From: Bacillus tuaregi
GTDB taxonomy: Bacteria > Bacillota > Bacilli > Bacillales > Cytobacillaceae
Assembly: GCF_900104575.1 (NCBI RefSeq)
Contig: NZ_LT629731.1
Coordinates: forward strand, 2,551,804 to 2,615,803
Reading direction: 5' to 3'
Length of the DNA stretch: 64,000 bases
Positions 26,605 to 35,816 of this stretch are shown in pieces. Below the pieces are notes generated by a model. It saw only the letters and a list, made by a program, of their open reading frames with translations. It searched no databases and was not told the DNA's origin. Positions within the stretch are counted from its first letter, which is position 1. Each line of letters opens with the position of its first letter. Position numbers and translations under genes: made by a program.

Positions 26605-27381
26605 ATGGCACAGGCTAATGAAGGAGAAACTTATCTTTCTTCTGTAAAAAATGCTTTGCGAATCTTGAACAGCTTTACAATGGATGAACCAGAAAAGAAG
26701 ATAAGCGAAATTTCCACATCACTTGGATTGAATAAAAGTACGGTCTCAAGGACAATGGCAACACTAGCCAGTGAAGGCTTTGTCTTTAAGGATCCGGAAA
26801 AAAAGACCTATCGCTTAGGGTTTTCGATTCTCACATTAAGCGGAGTTATTAACAGTAACATGGATATATACCGTGAATCACAGCCCATACTCCATAAATT
26901 AGTCGAAACAATTGGTGAAACGGCACATATATCCGTTTTTGACAATTTGGAGGTCATCTATATTCAAAAAGTAGAATGTAACCACCCAGTACGTTATTTA
27001 ACCCATGTTGGAAAAAGGAATCCTCCGTATTGCACAAGCTCAGGAAAGGTATTCATGGCTTTCGCAAGCGATGCTGTAGTTAATACTATTATTGAAAATG
27101 GCTTAGAAAAGTTCACGAAACATACGATTACAAATCCAGACGAATTAAGGGCACATCTAAAGGAAATAAGAGAAAACGGCTTTGCCTACAGCTTTGAGGA
27201 ATTTTCAGAAGGGGTTGTAACAATTGCAGCACCTATTTATGACTATACCGGCAAAGTGATTGCTTCCCTTTCCATTGTTGGTCCAAAGCAAAGAATCAAT
27301 CAACATAAAATACCAGTTATTGCCAAAAAAATAATTGCTGCAAGCCAAGAAATATCAAGAAATATGGGCTACTCACATTAA
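26605..27381 (+). CDS. IclR-family transcriptional regulator
   Basis: The 258-aa product has an N-terminal winged helix (SSVKNALRILNSFTMDEPEKKISEISTSLGLNKSTVSRTMATL) and a C-terminal ligand-binding IclR domain (LVETIGETAHISVFDNLEVIYIQKVE, PPYCTSSGKVFMAF, GFAYSFEEFSEGVVTIAAPIYD). It is divergent from the meta-cleavage operon and is the likely local regulator. GAGGAGG lies before the ATG at 26605. It ends at a bidirectional terminator shared with the DUF59 gene. Confidence 0.92.
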   Translation: MAQANEGETYLSSVKNALRILNSFTMDEPEKKISEISTSLGLNKSTVSRTMATLASEGFVFKDPEKKTYRLGFSILTLSGVINSNMDIYRESQPILHKLVETIGETAHISVFDNLEVIYIQKVECNHPVRYLTHVGKRNPPYCTSSGKVFMAFASDAVVNTIIENGLEKFTKHTITNPDELRAHLKEIRENGFAYSFEEFSEGVVTIAAPIYDYTGKVIASLSIVGPKQRINQHKIPVIAKKIIAASQEISRNMGYSH

Positions 27382-27404
27382 AAATACAATTATTTTAAAA
27401 TAAT

Positions 27405-27442
27405 AAAAAGACACTTAGCTCACAAGCAAAGTGTCCTTTTTT
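27405..27442. terminator. Bidirectional terminator
   Basis: AAAAAGACACTT pairs with AAGTGTCCTTTTTT across an AGCTCACAAGC-type loop. It lies between the convergent IclR and DUF59 genes. Confidence 0.8.
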
Positions 27443-27444
27443 CA

Positions 27445-27759
27445 TTAATCCCGTACCCCTAAAGCAATTTTTGCATATCGAGACATTTTGTCCTTCCCCC
27501 AGGGCGGATTCCAGACAATATCAATTTGAATATCTGTTAACTCCTTTATATTCATTGACAGCTTCATTTTCGCATCAGCCATTATTTGACCAGCCATTGG
27601 ACAACCCATAGATGTCATGGTCATTTTGATAAATGCCTGCTTTTCTTCGTTAACTTCGACTTCATAGACTAGCCCTAAATTGACAATATCTATTCCGAGC
27701 TCTGGATCCATCACTTCTTCAAGTACTTCATATATTTGCTCAACTAATTCATTACTCAC
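27445..27759 (-). CDS. MIP18/DUF59 family Fe-S assembly factor (YitW-like)
   Basis: The 104-aa product is DUF59 only. Motifs are MDPELGIDIVNLGLVYEV, TMTSMGCPMAGQI (the conserved reactive Cys) and VWNPPWGKDKMS. Family members (SufT, PaaD N-terminus, YitW) act in Fe-S cluster maturation. The start is a GTG with AGAGGTG upstream. A Fur-box-like sequence lies at 27818-27832 in its promoter region. It is monocistronic. Confidence 0.88.
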   Translation of the reverse strand: MSNELVEQIYEVLEEVMDPELGIDIVNLGLVYEVEVNEEKQAFIKMTMTSMGCPMAGQIMADAKMKLSMNIKELTDIQIDIVWNPPWGKDKMSRYAKIALGVRD

Positions 27760-27817
27760 ACTTCACACCTCTTTTATCTAATTTTCTATGCTCATGGAGC
27801 AGCAGAATAAAATATAT

Positions 27818-27832
27818 TGATAACTATTCTCA
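27818..27832 (-). promoter_or_regulatory. Candidate Fur box upstream of the DUF59 gene
   Basis: TGATAACTATTCTCA matches the 7-1-7 Fur box TGATAATnATTATCA at 12 of 14 informative positions, about 60 nt upstream of the GTG start. A second half-site-like TGATAATCAT occurs near 27870. Confidence 0.35.
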
Positions 27833-27915
27833 TTATAAAAGTAACATATATCACTGCCCAAAGTTGTGATGATAATCATATGACTATATTTTTGCATAAA
27901 TTCCTTCTCGAGCAC

Positions 27916-30465
27916 TCAATATTCAAATCGGTCTCCGTACCTTTTTGCATAACATGAATGACAAATAGAGTAACGATGATCCCACGGTAATTTCCTCTGA
28001 CATTTACGGCATTGTTTTTGCATGTTCTTCACTTCCGTTTTTAGCTGTTCATGTACAAGCATACTGGTTTCCTCACGAATCCTTTCCCAATAAAGAGCAT
28101 TCGTACGCTTATTTAACCGATAGAGAAATAAGAGATGCAGGCCAATAGCTTTATAGGTAAGCTCAAGATCCTCCAGTGTTCGCTGTTTCAATCGTGGCTC
28201 CGGCAATTCTCGTCCAGCTACAATTGCTTGCACACTTCTTTCCCATTGTTTAATCAATTCAGGCTCCCGCGCCGAAAAAGGCAGATGTAAAAGTCCATAT
28301 AGGTCGGTTAAGGAAAGCCGTGCTTCTATTTCTGTACCTCGAATCCGTTCATATAGTTCTCTTTCCTCTGAAAGAGATGCTTTTTTGGTCCCCTTCGGAC
28401 TTTTAAACTTGTCCCATAGCTCAAAAAAGGTTTCCAAATCACGGTAGTATCTTTGAAAGCGTTCAAAAATGCTATTTGTTGGAGCAATCGCGAAAGCTTG
28501 AATCGGCTCATCCTCCGCTACAAGAAGATTGCTCATTTTGGCAATATCCTCTTTAAAAGCAACTTTGCCAATATTATAAAGTCCTTTTCTACCAGCACGG
28601 CCGGCGATTTGTTTTACCTCTTGAGAAGTGAGGAGTCTTCTTGATGTACCGTCAAACTTCCTGTTTTCTAAAAATACAATTCGCCGAATCGGTAAATTTA
28701 GGCCCATTCCGATTGCATCAGTTGATACGACAATATTGGTCTCTCCATTGATAAATCGTTCGACTTGTTTCTTCCTTGTTTCAGGTGGCATACTTCCATA
28801 GATCATACTGACAGATTTACCATCCTGCTGAAGACGCGATGCCGTTTCAAGTACACGTTTTCTTGAAAAACAAATTAATGCATCGCCTTTTTTGACTTGC
28901 TTGATTCTAAATTCCTTTTCTTCCACTTCCAAAGGGATATCACGTTTATATTCTAGCACCTCTATATCTGATTCACCTAACAGCTGCTGTAGCATCTCGC
29001 GGGCATTCTTACTCGCAATAATATGAACCTCTTTAGCTTGAACCCTTGTAATGGCCTTATACCAGGAAAATCCGCGGTCCTTATCAGAAATCATCTGGGC
29101 TTCATCAATCACAACAACATCATAAGTATCCTTTTCATGAAACATTTCAACCGTACTGGAGATGTGCTTGGCATCAGGCGTTACTTTTTCCTCTTCACCC
29201 GTTTTTAAGGTACATGGGGTACCGTGCGCATTTAAAAAGTCGTAAACCTCTAGCGCTAACAATCGAAGCGGTGCCAAATAGAGACCGCTTTCAGCATTCA
29301 TCATCCTTTGTAGTGCCTGAAAGGTTTTTCCTGTATTCGTTTCGCCGATGTGGAGCACATAATGAATATTTCTGCCTGCCGGTGGCAAAAACTCAAATTC
29401 AAAGATATCCTTTAAAATTCTTGCTTCCTCTGCTTTTTTTCTTTCTTTCTCAGCCTGTTCCGCCGCTTTTCTCTTCTCTCTTAATTGAACATCTGCAAAA
29501 AAGATTTTTTCGTGCAGTTTCTCATCAAATGAAATTTCAGCCAGTTTCAATAAATCCTCAACATACTCATCCTCAATATAGCCTAATAATTCACCGCTTA
29601 AATCATAGAGGAGCTCATTGACTATTTCTAATACAGCGGCTTTCAATATGGTAACTTCATACTTGAGATCTTGAGTTAATAGTTGCTGAATGAGTTGTTT
29701 TGGTACTATCTCAGCTAAATATTCCTGAATCCTATAGTCATAAATGTCATAGTAGTTTTCATATTCATAGCCCGTACTCCAATCATTGCTTTTTTGAATT
29801 TCACCGGTTACTTCTGAAAAAAATTCCTTTACCATTAGATAGTCCTTTGATAGAAAAAATCCTTGCGGAAACAGACGTTCTTCAATCACCTCGCTTGAAA
29901 GCCTTTGATATTTTGTTCTTGTTTCAAAATCACGTTTAAGATAATCAGCAACCAATTTTCGAGTATATAAATAGAACAATTGGTGTTGCTTTCTAAGCAG
30001 TGCATAAACCTCCGTTTCGATTTCTAGAATTGCCTGCTCCTTTTTCTCCGCGATTTCCTCATCTGCCTTTCGTTTTTGAAAATCAACTCTTGCGCTTTCA
30101 TACAATCCCTTCCATTGTGCTTCGTCATGTGCATATGTATCATAAAGCCACTCCTCAATCGGAAAAGGCTGGTAGTTTTTTATCTCAGTGCGGAATAATT
30201 TATTGATTATCTTGCGATCCACACCTTCAACCTCAAAGCCCTGCTTACGTAAAAAATCCTTTTTTTCAATGCGGGGCGTTTTATTGGAAGCTTGATTAAT
30301 CCAAACGTTGACCCAAATTTGTTCAATATAATGCTTACGTTGTAGAATATAGTCCGTAAAGGTTGGTATCTTTTCTTGATTCTGCAAGTAAAAAATAATA
30401 TCATCCCGGACCTTCTGTTTCGCCCGCTCTATCGCAACAGGATAAATAGAGTCTAATTTGTTCAT
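27916..30465 (-). CDS. Suv3-like DEAD/DEAH-box RNA helicase with C-terminal zinc ribbon
   Basis: The product is 849 aa. The N-terminal 370 residues are helical and charged, with no motif I recognise. The helicase core has motif I GETNTGKT, motif II DEAQ, a SMIYGSMPPETRKKQ region, and motifs V-VI in VSTDAIGMGLNLPI and QIAGRAGRKG. This order resembles mitochondrial Suv3 more than DeaD-type helicases. The C-terminus carries CRKCQRKLPWDHRYSICHSC, a four-Cys zinc ribbon. I place the start at the ATG at 30463-30465 after AGGTGGG. RNA unwinding or turnover is inferred from the family. Confidence 0.85.
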   Translation of the reverse strand: MNKLDSIYPVAIERAKQKVRDDIIFYLQNQEKIPTFTDYILQRKHYIEQIWVNVWINQASNKTPRIEKKDFLRKQGFEVEGVDRKIINKLFRTEIKNYQPFPIEEWLYDTYAHDEAQWKGLYESARVDFQKRKADEEIAEKKEQAILEIETEVYALLRKQHQLFYLYTRKLVADYLKRDFETRTKYQRLSSEVIEERLFPQGFFLSKDYLMVKEFFSEVTGEIQKSNDWSTGYEYENYYDIYDYRIQEYLAEIVPKQLIQQLLTQDLKYEVTILKAAVLEIVNELLYDLSGELLGYIEDEYVEDLLKLAEISFDEKLHEKIFFADVQLREKRKAAEQAEKERKKAEEARILKDIFEFEFLPPAGRNIHYVLHIGETNTGKTFQALQRMMNAESGLYLAPLRLLALEVYDFLNAHGTPCTLKTGEEEKVTPDAKHISSTVEMFHEKDTYDVVVIDEAQMISDKDRGFSWYKAITRVQAKEVHIIASKNAREMLQQLLGESDIEVLEYKRDIPLEVEEKEFRIKQVKKGDALICFSRKRVLETASRLQQDGKSVSMIYGSMPPETRKKQVERFINGETNIVVSTDAIGMGLNLPIRRIVFLENRKFDGTSRRLLTSQEVKQIAGRAGRKGLYNIGKVAFKEDIAKMSNLLVAEDEPIQAFAIAPTNSIFERFQRYYRDLETFFELWDKFKSPKGTKKASLSEERELYERIRGTEIEARLSLTDLYGLLHLPFSAREPELIKQWERSVQAIVAGRELPEPRLKQRTLEDLELTYKAIGLHLLFLYRLNKRTNALYWERIREETSMLVHEQLKTEVKNMQKQCRKCQRKLPWDHRYSICHSCYAKRYGDRFEY

Positions 30466-30560
30466 TAACTTTCCCACCTTTATTTTCAAACATGAACGTT
30501 TCTACATTTCCAATTATTTTTTATTATTCATCTTATGCGAGGGATTATTGCATCTTTGCG

Positions 30561-30598
30561 AAAAAAGCAGGATTAGCTCAAAGCTATCCTGCTTTTTT
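30561..30598 (-). terminator. Terminator of exoA
   Basis: AAAAAAGCAGGAT pairs with ATCCTGCTTTTTT, with A and T tracts on both sides, immediately after the exoA stop on the minus strand. Confidence 0.85.
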
Positions 30599-31357
30599 CT
30601 ACTCAACATGGAGTTCCAGCATGATTGGGCAATGGTCACTGCCTAAAATATCACAATGGATATAGACATCCTTTAGTTGTGTTTTTAATGTATCCGAGAC
30701 AAGAAAATAATCTATTCTCCAGCCAATATTACGCTCACGCACCTTACTCATATAGCTCCACCATGTATAGATATCTGTACGGTCCGGATAAAAATACCGA
30801 AAGCTATCGATAAAGCCGGCGCCCAATAAATCAGTCATTTTACCTCTCTCTTCAAATGTAAATCCAGAATTACCAATATTCGTCCTTGAATTTTTTACAT
30901 CAATTTCTTGATGAGCGACATTTAAATCCCCACAAAAGATGACGGGTTTATGCTGATTTAGTTTGATTAAATGCTCCTTCATGGCATCTTCCCAAACTAA
31001 TCGATAACCTAGCCTTGTTAAATCCCGTTTAGAATTTGGGGTGTATACATTTACAACATAAAAATCCTTATATTCTAACGTTATGACCCGACCTTCTGTA
31101 TCAGGTTCCTTTAGTTCAATTCCATAGGTTACAGCAAGTGGTTTCTGTTTCGTAAAAACAGCTGTACCAGAATACCCTTTTCGTTCAGCATAATTCCAGT
31201 ACTGATGATAACCATCTAGTTCAAGAGAAATTTGCCCTTCCTGAAGCTTCGTTTCCTGTATACAGAAGATATCTGCATCTACATTGGCAAAATAATCTAG
31301 AAATCCTTTTCGAACACACGCTCTTATACCGTTTACATTCCATGATACTAATTTCAT
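30599..31357 (-). CDS. exoA: Exodeoxyribonuclease III / AP endonuclease
   Basis: This 252-aa enzyme of the EEP fold repairs abasic sites. Motifs are SWNVNGIRA, the metal-binding QETKLQ, the catalytic YTPNSKRDL, CGDLNVAH (Asp/Asn pair), WRIDYFLVS and the terminal GSDHCPIML. Length equals B. subtilis ExoA. AAGGGGA precedes the ATG. It lies 47 bp after the dUTPase gene, which fits a small DNA-repair/nucleotide-hygiene operon. Confidence 0.96.
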   Translation of the reverse strand: MKLVSWNVNGIRACVRKGFLDYFANVDADIFCIQETKLQEGQISLELDGYHQYWNYAERKGYSGTAVFTKQKPLAVTYGIELKEPDTEGRVITLEYKDFYVVNVYTPNSKRDLTRLGYRLVWEDAMKEHLIKLNQHKPVIFCGDLNVAHQEIDVKNSRTNIGNSGFTFEERGKMTDLLGAGFIDSFRYFYPDRTDIYTWWSYMSKVRERNIGWRIDYFLVSDTLKTQLKDVYIHCDILGSDHCPIMLELHVE

Positions 31358-31404
31358 TACAGTTCCCCTTGATTGTATTTCGCTTTGAATATTGCCATTG
31401 TTTC

Positions 31405-31914
31405 TTAGTAGCCATTATCCTGTCTTTGATGATTAATTTCATTTTTTCGTATATAGGCTTGTTCAATTTCTTCCGGGGTGAAACCGAGCCTAGTGCCAAG
31501 CTCCAAATAGGCCACAAAGGCATTAATATAATGATAGGCATCCTTTTCTTTATTCATCATGACAATCTTCTCTGTCACAAGAATAAAACTGGCTACAAGC
31601 GTTCTTTCCTCACCTGCTTGCTTTAGTTCGTTTGTATAAATCTCTAATAATCGGTCTACATCATATTCGTAATCATTCGCAATACTTAAGAAAAAGTGCA
31701 GCGAATCCACATATTCCTCTAATAATACTTGATTCTCACTTGCTCCCTTAGTACTCCAATGTTTGAAACAGCGAGTTTCATTGGCTAATTCAGAAATTTC
31801 TACAAGAAGAGCAAGCACTTTATTTTCTGCTATATTTTTCCCCTCTAGGCTATGCTCTCTAACGATTCTTTCATCAAGAATCTTTTGCATTTCACATAAT
31901 CTTTTAATATTCAT
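31405..31914 (-). CDS. Dimeric (all-alpha) dUTP diphosphatase
   Basis: The 169-aa protein has an all-alpha NTP-pyrophosphohydrolase core: EISELANETRCFKHWS (the metal-binding ExxxxxxE pattern) and LEEYVDSLHFFLSIAND (E-x-x-D pattern). This is the dimeric dUTPase type, unrelated to trimeric YosS/YncF. It removes dUTP and makes dUMP. It precedes exoA by 47 bp. GAGGATG lies before the ATG. Confidence 0.85.
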   Translation of the reverse strand: MNIKRLCEMQKILDERIVREHSLEGKNIAENKVLALLVEISELANETRCFKHWSTKGASENQVLLEEYVDSLHFFLSIANDYEYDVDRLLEIYTNELKQAGEERTLVASFILVTEKIVMMNKEKDAYHYINAFVAYLELGTRLGFTPEEIEQAYIRKNEINHQRQDNGY

Positions 31915-31974
31915 TGTTTAATCATCCTCATACTATTCCTTATATTAGTTTACATAATATTATTATTGACGATT

Positions 31975-32976
31975 TTATTGCGACCAATTATTAGTTAAGA
32001 CGATTTTCCCCATTGCCTGATTTGAATCTAAATAACGATGAGCTTCTGCAACTTCATCAAAAGTGAAGCGTTTGGGATCGATTAACGGTCGAAGCTTTCC
32101 TTCTTCAATAATCTCCGTGATTTGCTTTAAGAAATGGCCATTCTGCTTGCGGTGATTTTCATTTAAAATATGCAAAAGCATGAAAACAACATGAAAACTT
32201 AATCCTTTTGAATGAAGCGGGGTTAAATCATGCGTAGACCTGGCTGCAATCGCAACTACTGTTCCATGTAAGGCGGCAGCAGCGAAGGACCGATCCAAAT
32301 TTTCTCCTCCCACTGTATCAAAAATATAATCGAACCCTTTCCCATTCGTATACTTTTCGACATACTCCTGTACTGATGTTTCCTTATAATTTATCGCAAC
32401 ATCGGCTCCAAGCTCTTTAGCCAACTCAAGCTTTTTCATGTTTGATGCTGTCGTATACACTTTTGCACCTGCCCACTTCGCTAATTGAATAGCTACGTGT
32501 CCAACACCACCTGCTGCTCCATGAATTAATATTTCATCTCCGGCGGATATTTGAGCACGGTCAAACAAGGCTTCCCAGGCTGTAATGGCTACAAGCGGAA
32601 TAGCTGCCGCTTCCTCCATCGTTAAATTTTTCGGTTTATGAGCCACTAACCTAACGTCTGCAAGCATGAATTCCGCCAGAGCCCCACCTGTTCCCTTAAA
32701 CCCGCCTGCACAGCTATATACTTCATCACCAGGTTTATATTCAGTCACACCTTCTCCGACTTCTGCGACAATTCCAGCAACATCACCATGCAGGATGGCT
32801 GGAAAAGCCGGAGAAACAGCCGGCACCAAACCGCTGCGGATTTTCGTGTCAATCGGGTTCACACTGGTAGCCTTCACCTCAATTAACAGATGACCTGGTG
32901 TTACCGTCGGCATTGGTACCTCTTCTACTTGAAATACGGAAGGTTCACCAAATGAATGAATAACTTGTGCCTTCAA
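31975..32976 (-). CDS. Zinc-independent quinone oxidoreductase / MDR-family alcohol dehydrogenase
   Basis: The 333-aa MDR superfamily protein has a GroES-like N-terminus (VNPIDTKIRSG, HGDVAGIVAEVGEGV), a Rossmann segment (GAAGGVGHVAIQLAKWAGAKV) and FDYIFDTVGGENLDRSF. The structural and catalytic zinc Cys clusters of classical alcohol dehydrogenases are missing, which points to an NADPH:quinone reductase type. The start is TTG with AAGGAG 9 nt upstream. The physiological substrate is unknown. Confidence 0.82.
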   Translation of the reverse strand: MKAQVIHSFGEPSVFQVEEVPMPTVTPGHLLIEVKATSVNPIDTKIRSGLVPAVSPAFPAILHGDVAGIVAEVGEGVTEYKPGDEVYSCAGGFKGTGGALAEFMLADVRLVAHKPKNLTMEEAAAIPLVAITAWEALFDRAQISAGDEILIHGAAGGVGHVAIQLAKWAGAKVYTTASNMKKLELAKELGADVAINYKETSVQEYVEKYTNGKGFDYIFDTVGGENLDRSFAAAALHGTVVAIAARSTHDLTPLHSKGLSFHVVFMLLHILNENHRKQNGHFLKQITEIIEEGKLRPLIDPKRFTFDEVAEAHRYLDSNQAMGKIVLTNNWSQ

Positions 32977-33102
32977 TTATATCAGCTCCTTATATGTAAA
33001 ACGGTAAATTATATTATAGAGTCATAGAACAACTTTCTTATACACTGCAGTCTGCCATCGATATCATAACAATTCTATTTTCAATTGTACATGAAAAAGA
33101 AA

Positions 33103-33132
33103 TAGAGAGCACCGTTAAGGAGATGCTCTCTA
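33103..33132 (-). terminator. Terminator of the PPDK operon
   Basis: AGAGAGCA pairs with TGCTCTCT. On the minus strand it is followed by ATTTCTTTTTC. Confidence 0.7.
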
Positions 33133-33141
33133 TCTGACCGT

Positions 33142-35814
33142 TTATTTTGAACCAATGGTTTCCTTTTCGTCCGTTTGTTCATGACGAATTGTTGCTTGAG
33201 CTGCAGCAAGACGTGCTAAAGGCACTCGGTATGGTGAACAGCTTACATAATCTAAACCTGCTTCATAGCAGAAGGCAATGGAGGATTTTTCACCGCCATG
33301 TTCACCACAAATCCCTGTTTTTAAATTAGGCTTCACTTGACGTCCAAGCTTAACACCTGTTTCAACTAGTTTACCAACACCCTGTTGATCAAGCACAGCA
33401 AATGGATTTTCAGGAAGAACCTTTTGCTCGATATAGGATTGCAGGAACTTACCTTCTGCATCATCACGACTGTAGCCGAAGGTTGTCTGCGTTAAATCAT
33501 TTGTACCGAAGGAGAAGAAATCAGCTTCTTCAGCGATTTGATCTGCTGTAAGAGCAGCACGTGGAACTTCAATCATAGTTCCTACTAAGTAATCAAATTC
33601 CTTGCCTGCTTCTTGCTTCACTTTTTCAGCGGTTTCAACAACAAGCTGGCGCATCGCTTTCAGCTCATTCACATGGCCAACAAGTGGAATCATAATCTCC
33701 GGCTTTACTTCCAGACCTTTGCTGATTAATGTTACAACCGCATTGAAAATAGCTTTTGCCTGCATTTCGTATATTTCAGGGAATATCATACCTAAACGAC
33801 AGCCGCGATGTCCTAGCATCGGGTTAAACTCGGCTAGCTGATTTACTTTTTTCAATAAGTATTCCTTCTCTTTTAATTGGGAAGAATCTGGTGCTGTCAT
33901 TTGCAGCTTTGTTACTTCTACTAGAAGCTCTTCTTTATCAGGTAAAAACTCATGCATTGGAGGATCAAGTAAACGAATCGTAACCGGAAGACCTTGCATG
34001 GCTTCAAAAATACCTTCAAAATCACTCTGCTGCATTGGTAATAATTTATCTAATGCACTCATACGCTCTTCGTAGTTTTCTGCCAATATCATTTCCTGTA
34101 CAATCGGTATCCGTTTTGGATCCATAAACATATGCTCGGTACGGCAAAGTCCGATTCCGCCTGCCCCAAATTCCAGTGCTTTCGCAGCATCTTCAGGATT
34201 GTCAGCATTCGCACGAACACCAAGCTTTCTTGTTTCATCTGCCCATGAAAGCAATAATTGGAACTCTTCAGAAAGCTGCGGATCAATCATTGGTATTTCT
34301 CCAAGCATGATTTCGCCTGTTGAACCATCAATGGTAATGACATCACCATATTGAACAACGGTATCGCCGACAGTAAATTTCTTTCCAGCTAAATCTATTT
34401 TTAATGCTTCACAACCACAAATACAGGCCTTCCCCATTCCACGGGCTACAACGGCAGCATGACTTGTCATTCCACCACGGCTAGTCACAATTGCCTGCGA
34501 AGCCACAATTCCGTGAATATCATCCGGTGTTGTTTCAGGACGAACAAGAATAACCTTTTTCCCATCATTCCCTAACTGCTCCGCTTCGTCTGCATCAAAT
34601 ACCACTGAACCTGTAGCAGCCCCCGGTGAGGCAGGTAAACCTTTAGCTAATTGTTTACGTACAAATGTATCATCAATGCGACGGTGAAGAAGCTGATCTA
34701 ACTGCTCTGGATCAACACGTAGTATAGCTGTCTCCTTATCAATAATCCCTTCCTTTACCATTTCAACAGCAATACGAATCGCAGCCTGTGCTGTTCGTTT
34801 ACCTGTTCGTGTTTGCAGAATAAATAATTCGCCACGCTCAACGGTAAATTCGATATCTTGCATATCTTTATAATGTTTTTCAAGTAATTGACATGTCGCC
34901 GTAAACTTTTCATACACTTCAGGCATGTCTTTTTGAAGCACGTGAATTGGCTGTGGTGTACGAATTCCTGCCACCACGTCTTCTCCTTGTGCATTGATTA
35001 AGTATTCACCATAAAGAGTAGCTTCACCTGTTGATGGGTTACGTGTAAAGGCAACACCTGTACCAGAATCATTTCCCATATTACCAAATACCATGCTTTG
35101 GATATTTACAGCCGTACCTAAATGATCAGGAATTTTGTTCAAGCGACGGTAAATAATCGCACGCTGATTGTTCCATGAATCAAAAACAGCATTAATAGCC
35201 AGGAATAATTGCGCTTTTGGCTCCTGAGGGAAATCACTTTTCGTATGTTTTTTTACAATTTCTTTATAACCAACTATAACTTCCTTCCAATCCTCAGCCG
35301 TTAATTCAGGATCTGCCTGATAGCCCTTTGCTTCACGGGTTTCTTCTAAATATTGCTCAAAATAAAAGCTGTCAATGCCAAGTACTACATTACTAAACAT
35401 TTGAATAAAGCGGCGGTAAGAATCATAAGCAAAGCGGGCATTTTCCGTTAAAGTGGCAACACCCTTTACGGTGTCATCGTTCATACCAAGGTTTAATACT
35501 GTATCCATCATTCCAGGCATAGAAAAAACAGAACCTGAACGAACAGAAACCAATAATGGATTGGACGGGTCACCTAATCTTTTTCCTGATTTATCCTCAA
35601 GTGTTTGAAGCGCCGCTATAATTTGTTCTTCTACGTATTGAGATATTTTTTTACCGGCATCATAATAATCATTACAAGCTTGGGTAGAAATGGTAAAACC
35701 AAATGGAACAGGTAAACCGATATTCGTCATTTCAGCCAAGTTTGCCCCTTTTCCCCCTAATAAGTCTTTCATTTCACTATTTCCTTCATTAAATAAGTAA
35801 ACAAACTTATTCAT
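33142..35814 (-). CDS. ppdK: Pyruvate, phosphate dikinase
   Basis: The enzyme interconverts pyruvate, ATP and Pi with PEP, AMP and PPi. The 890-aa protein shows GGKGANLAEM at the N-terminal ATP-grasp domain, the central swivelling-domain motif GGMTSHAAVVARGMGKACICG with the catalytic His and the regulatory Thr two residues before it, and the C-terminal PEP/pyruvate barrel (GLCRTEHMF, GHRGCRLG, ICGEHGG). It follows the regulatory kinase gene by 2 bp and forms an operon with it. GAGAGGAGC precedes the ATG. Confidence 0.97.
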   Translation of the reverse strand: MNKFVYLFNEGNSEMKDLLGGKGANLAEMTNIGLPVPFGFTISTQACNDYYDAGKKISQYVEEQIIAALQTLEDKSGKRLGDPSNPLLVSVRSGSVFSMPGMMDTVLNLGMNDDTVKGVATLTENARFAYDSYRRFIQMFSNVVLGIDSFYFEQYLEETREAKGYQADPELTAEDWKEVIVGYKEIVKKHTKSDFPQEPKAQLFLAINAVFDSWNNQRAIIYRRLNKIPDHLGTAVNIQSMVFGNMGNDSGTGVAFTRNPSTGEATLYGEYLINAQGEDVVAGIRTPQPIHVLQKDMPEVYEKFTATCQLLEKHYKDMQDIEFTVERGELFILQTRTGKRTAQAAIRIAVEMVKEGIIDKETAILRVDPEQLDQLLHRRIDDTFVRKQLAKGLPASPGAATGSVVFDADEAEQLGNDGKKVILVRPETTPDDIHGIVASQAIVTSRGGMTSHAAVVARGMGKACICGCEALKIDLAGKKFTVGDTVVQYGDVITIDGSTGEIMLGEIPMIDPQLSEEFQLLLSWADETRKLGVRANADNPEDAAKALEFGAGGIGLCRTEHMFMDPKRIPIVQEMILAENYEERMSALDKLLPMQQSDFEGIFEAMQGLPVTIRLLDPPMHEFLPDKEELLVEVTKLQMTAPDSSQLKEKEYLLKKVNQLAEFNPMLGHRGCRLGMIFPEIYEMQAKAIFNAVVTLISKGLEVKPEIMIPLVGHVNELKAMRQLVVETAEKVKQEAGKEFDYLVGTMIEVPRAALTADQIAEEADFFSFGTNDLTQTTFGYSRDDAEGKFLQSYIEQKVLPENPFAVLDQQGVGKLVETGVKLGRQVKPNLKTGICGEHGGEKSSIAFCYEAGLDYVSCSPYRVPLARLAAAQATIRHEQTDEKETIGSK

Positions 35815-35816
35815 TA

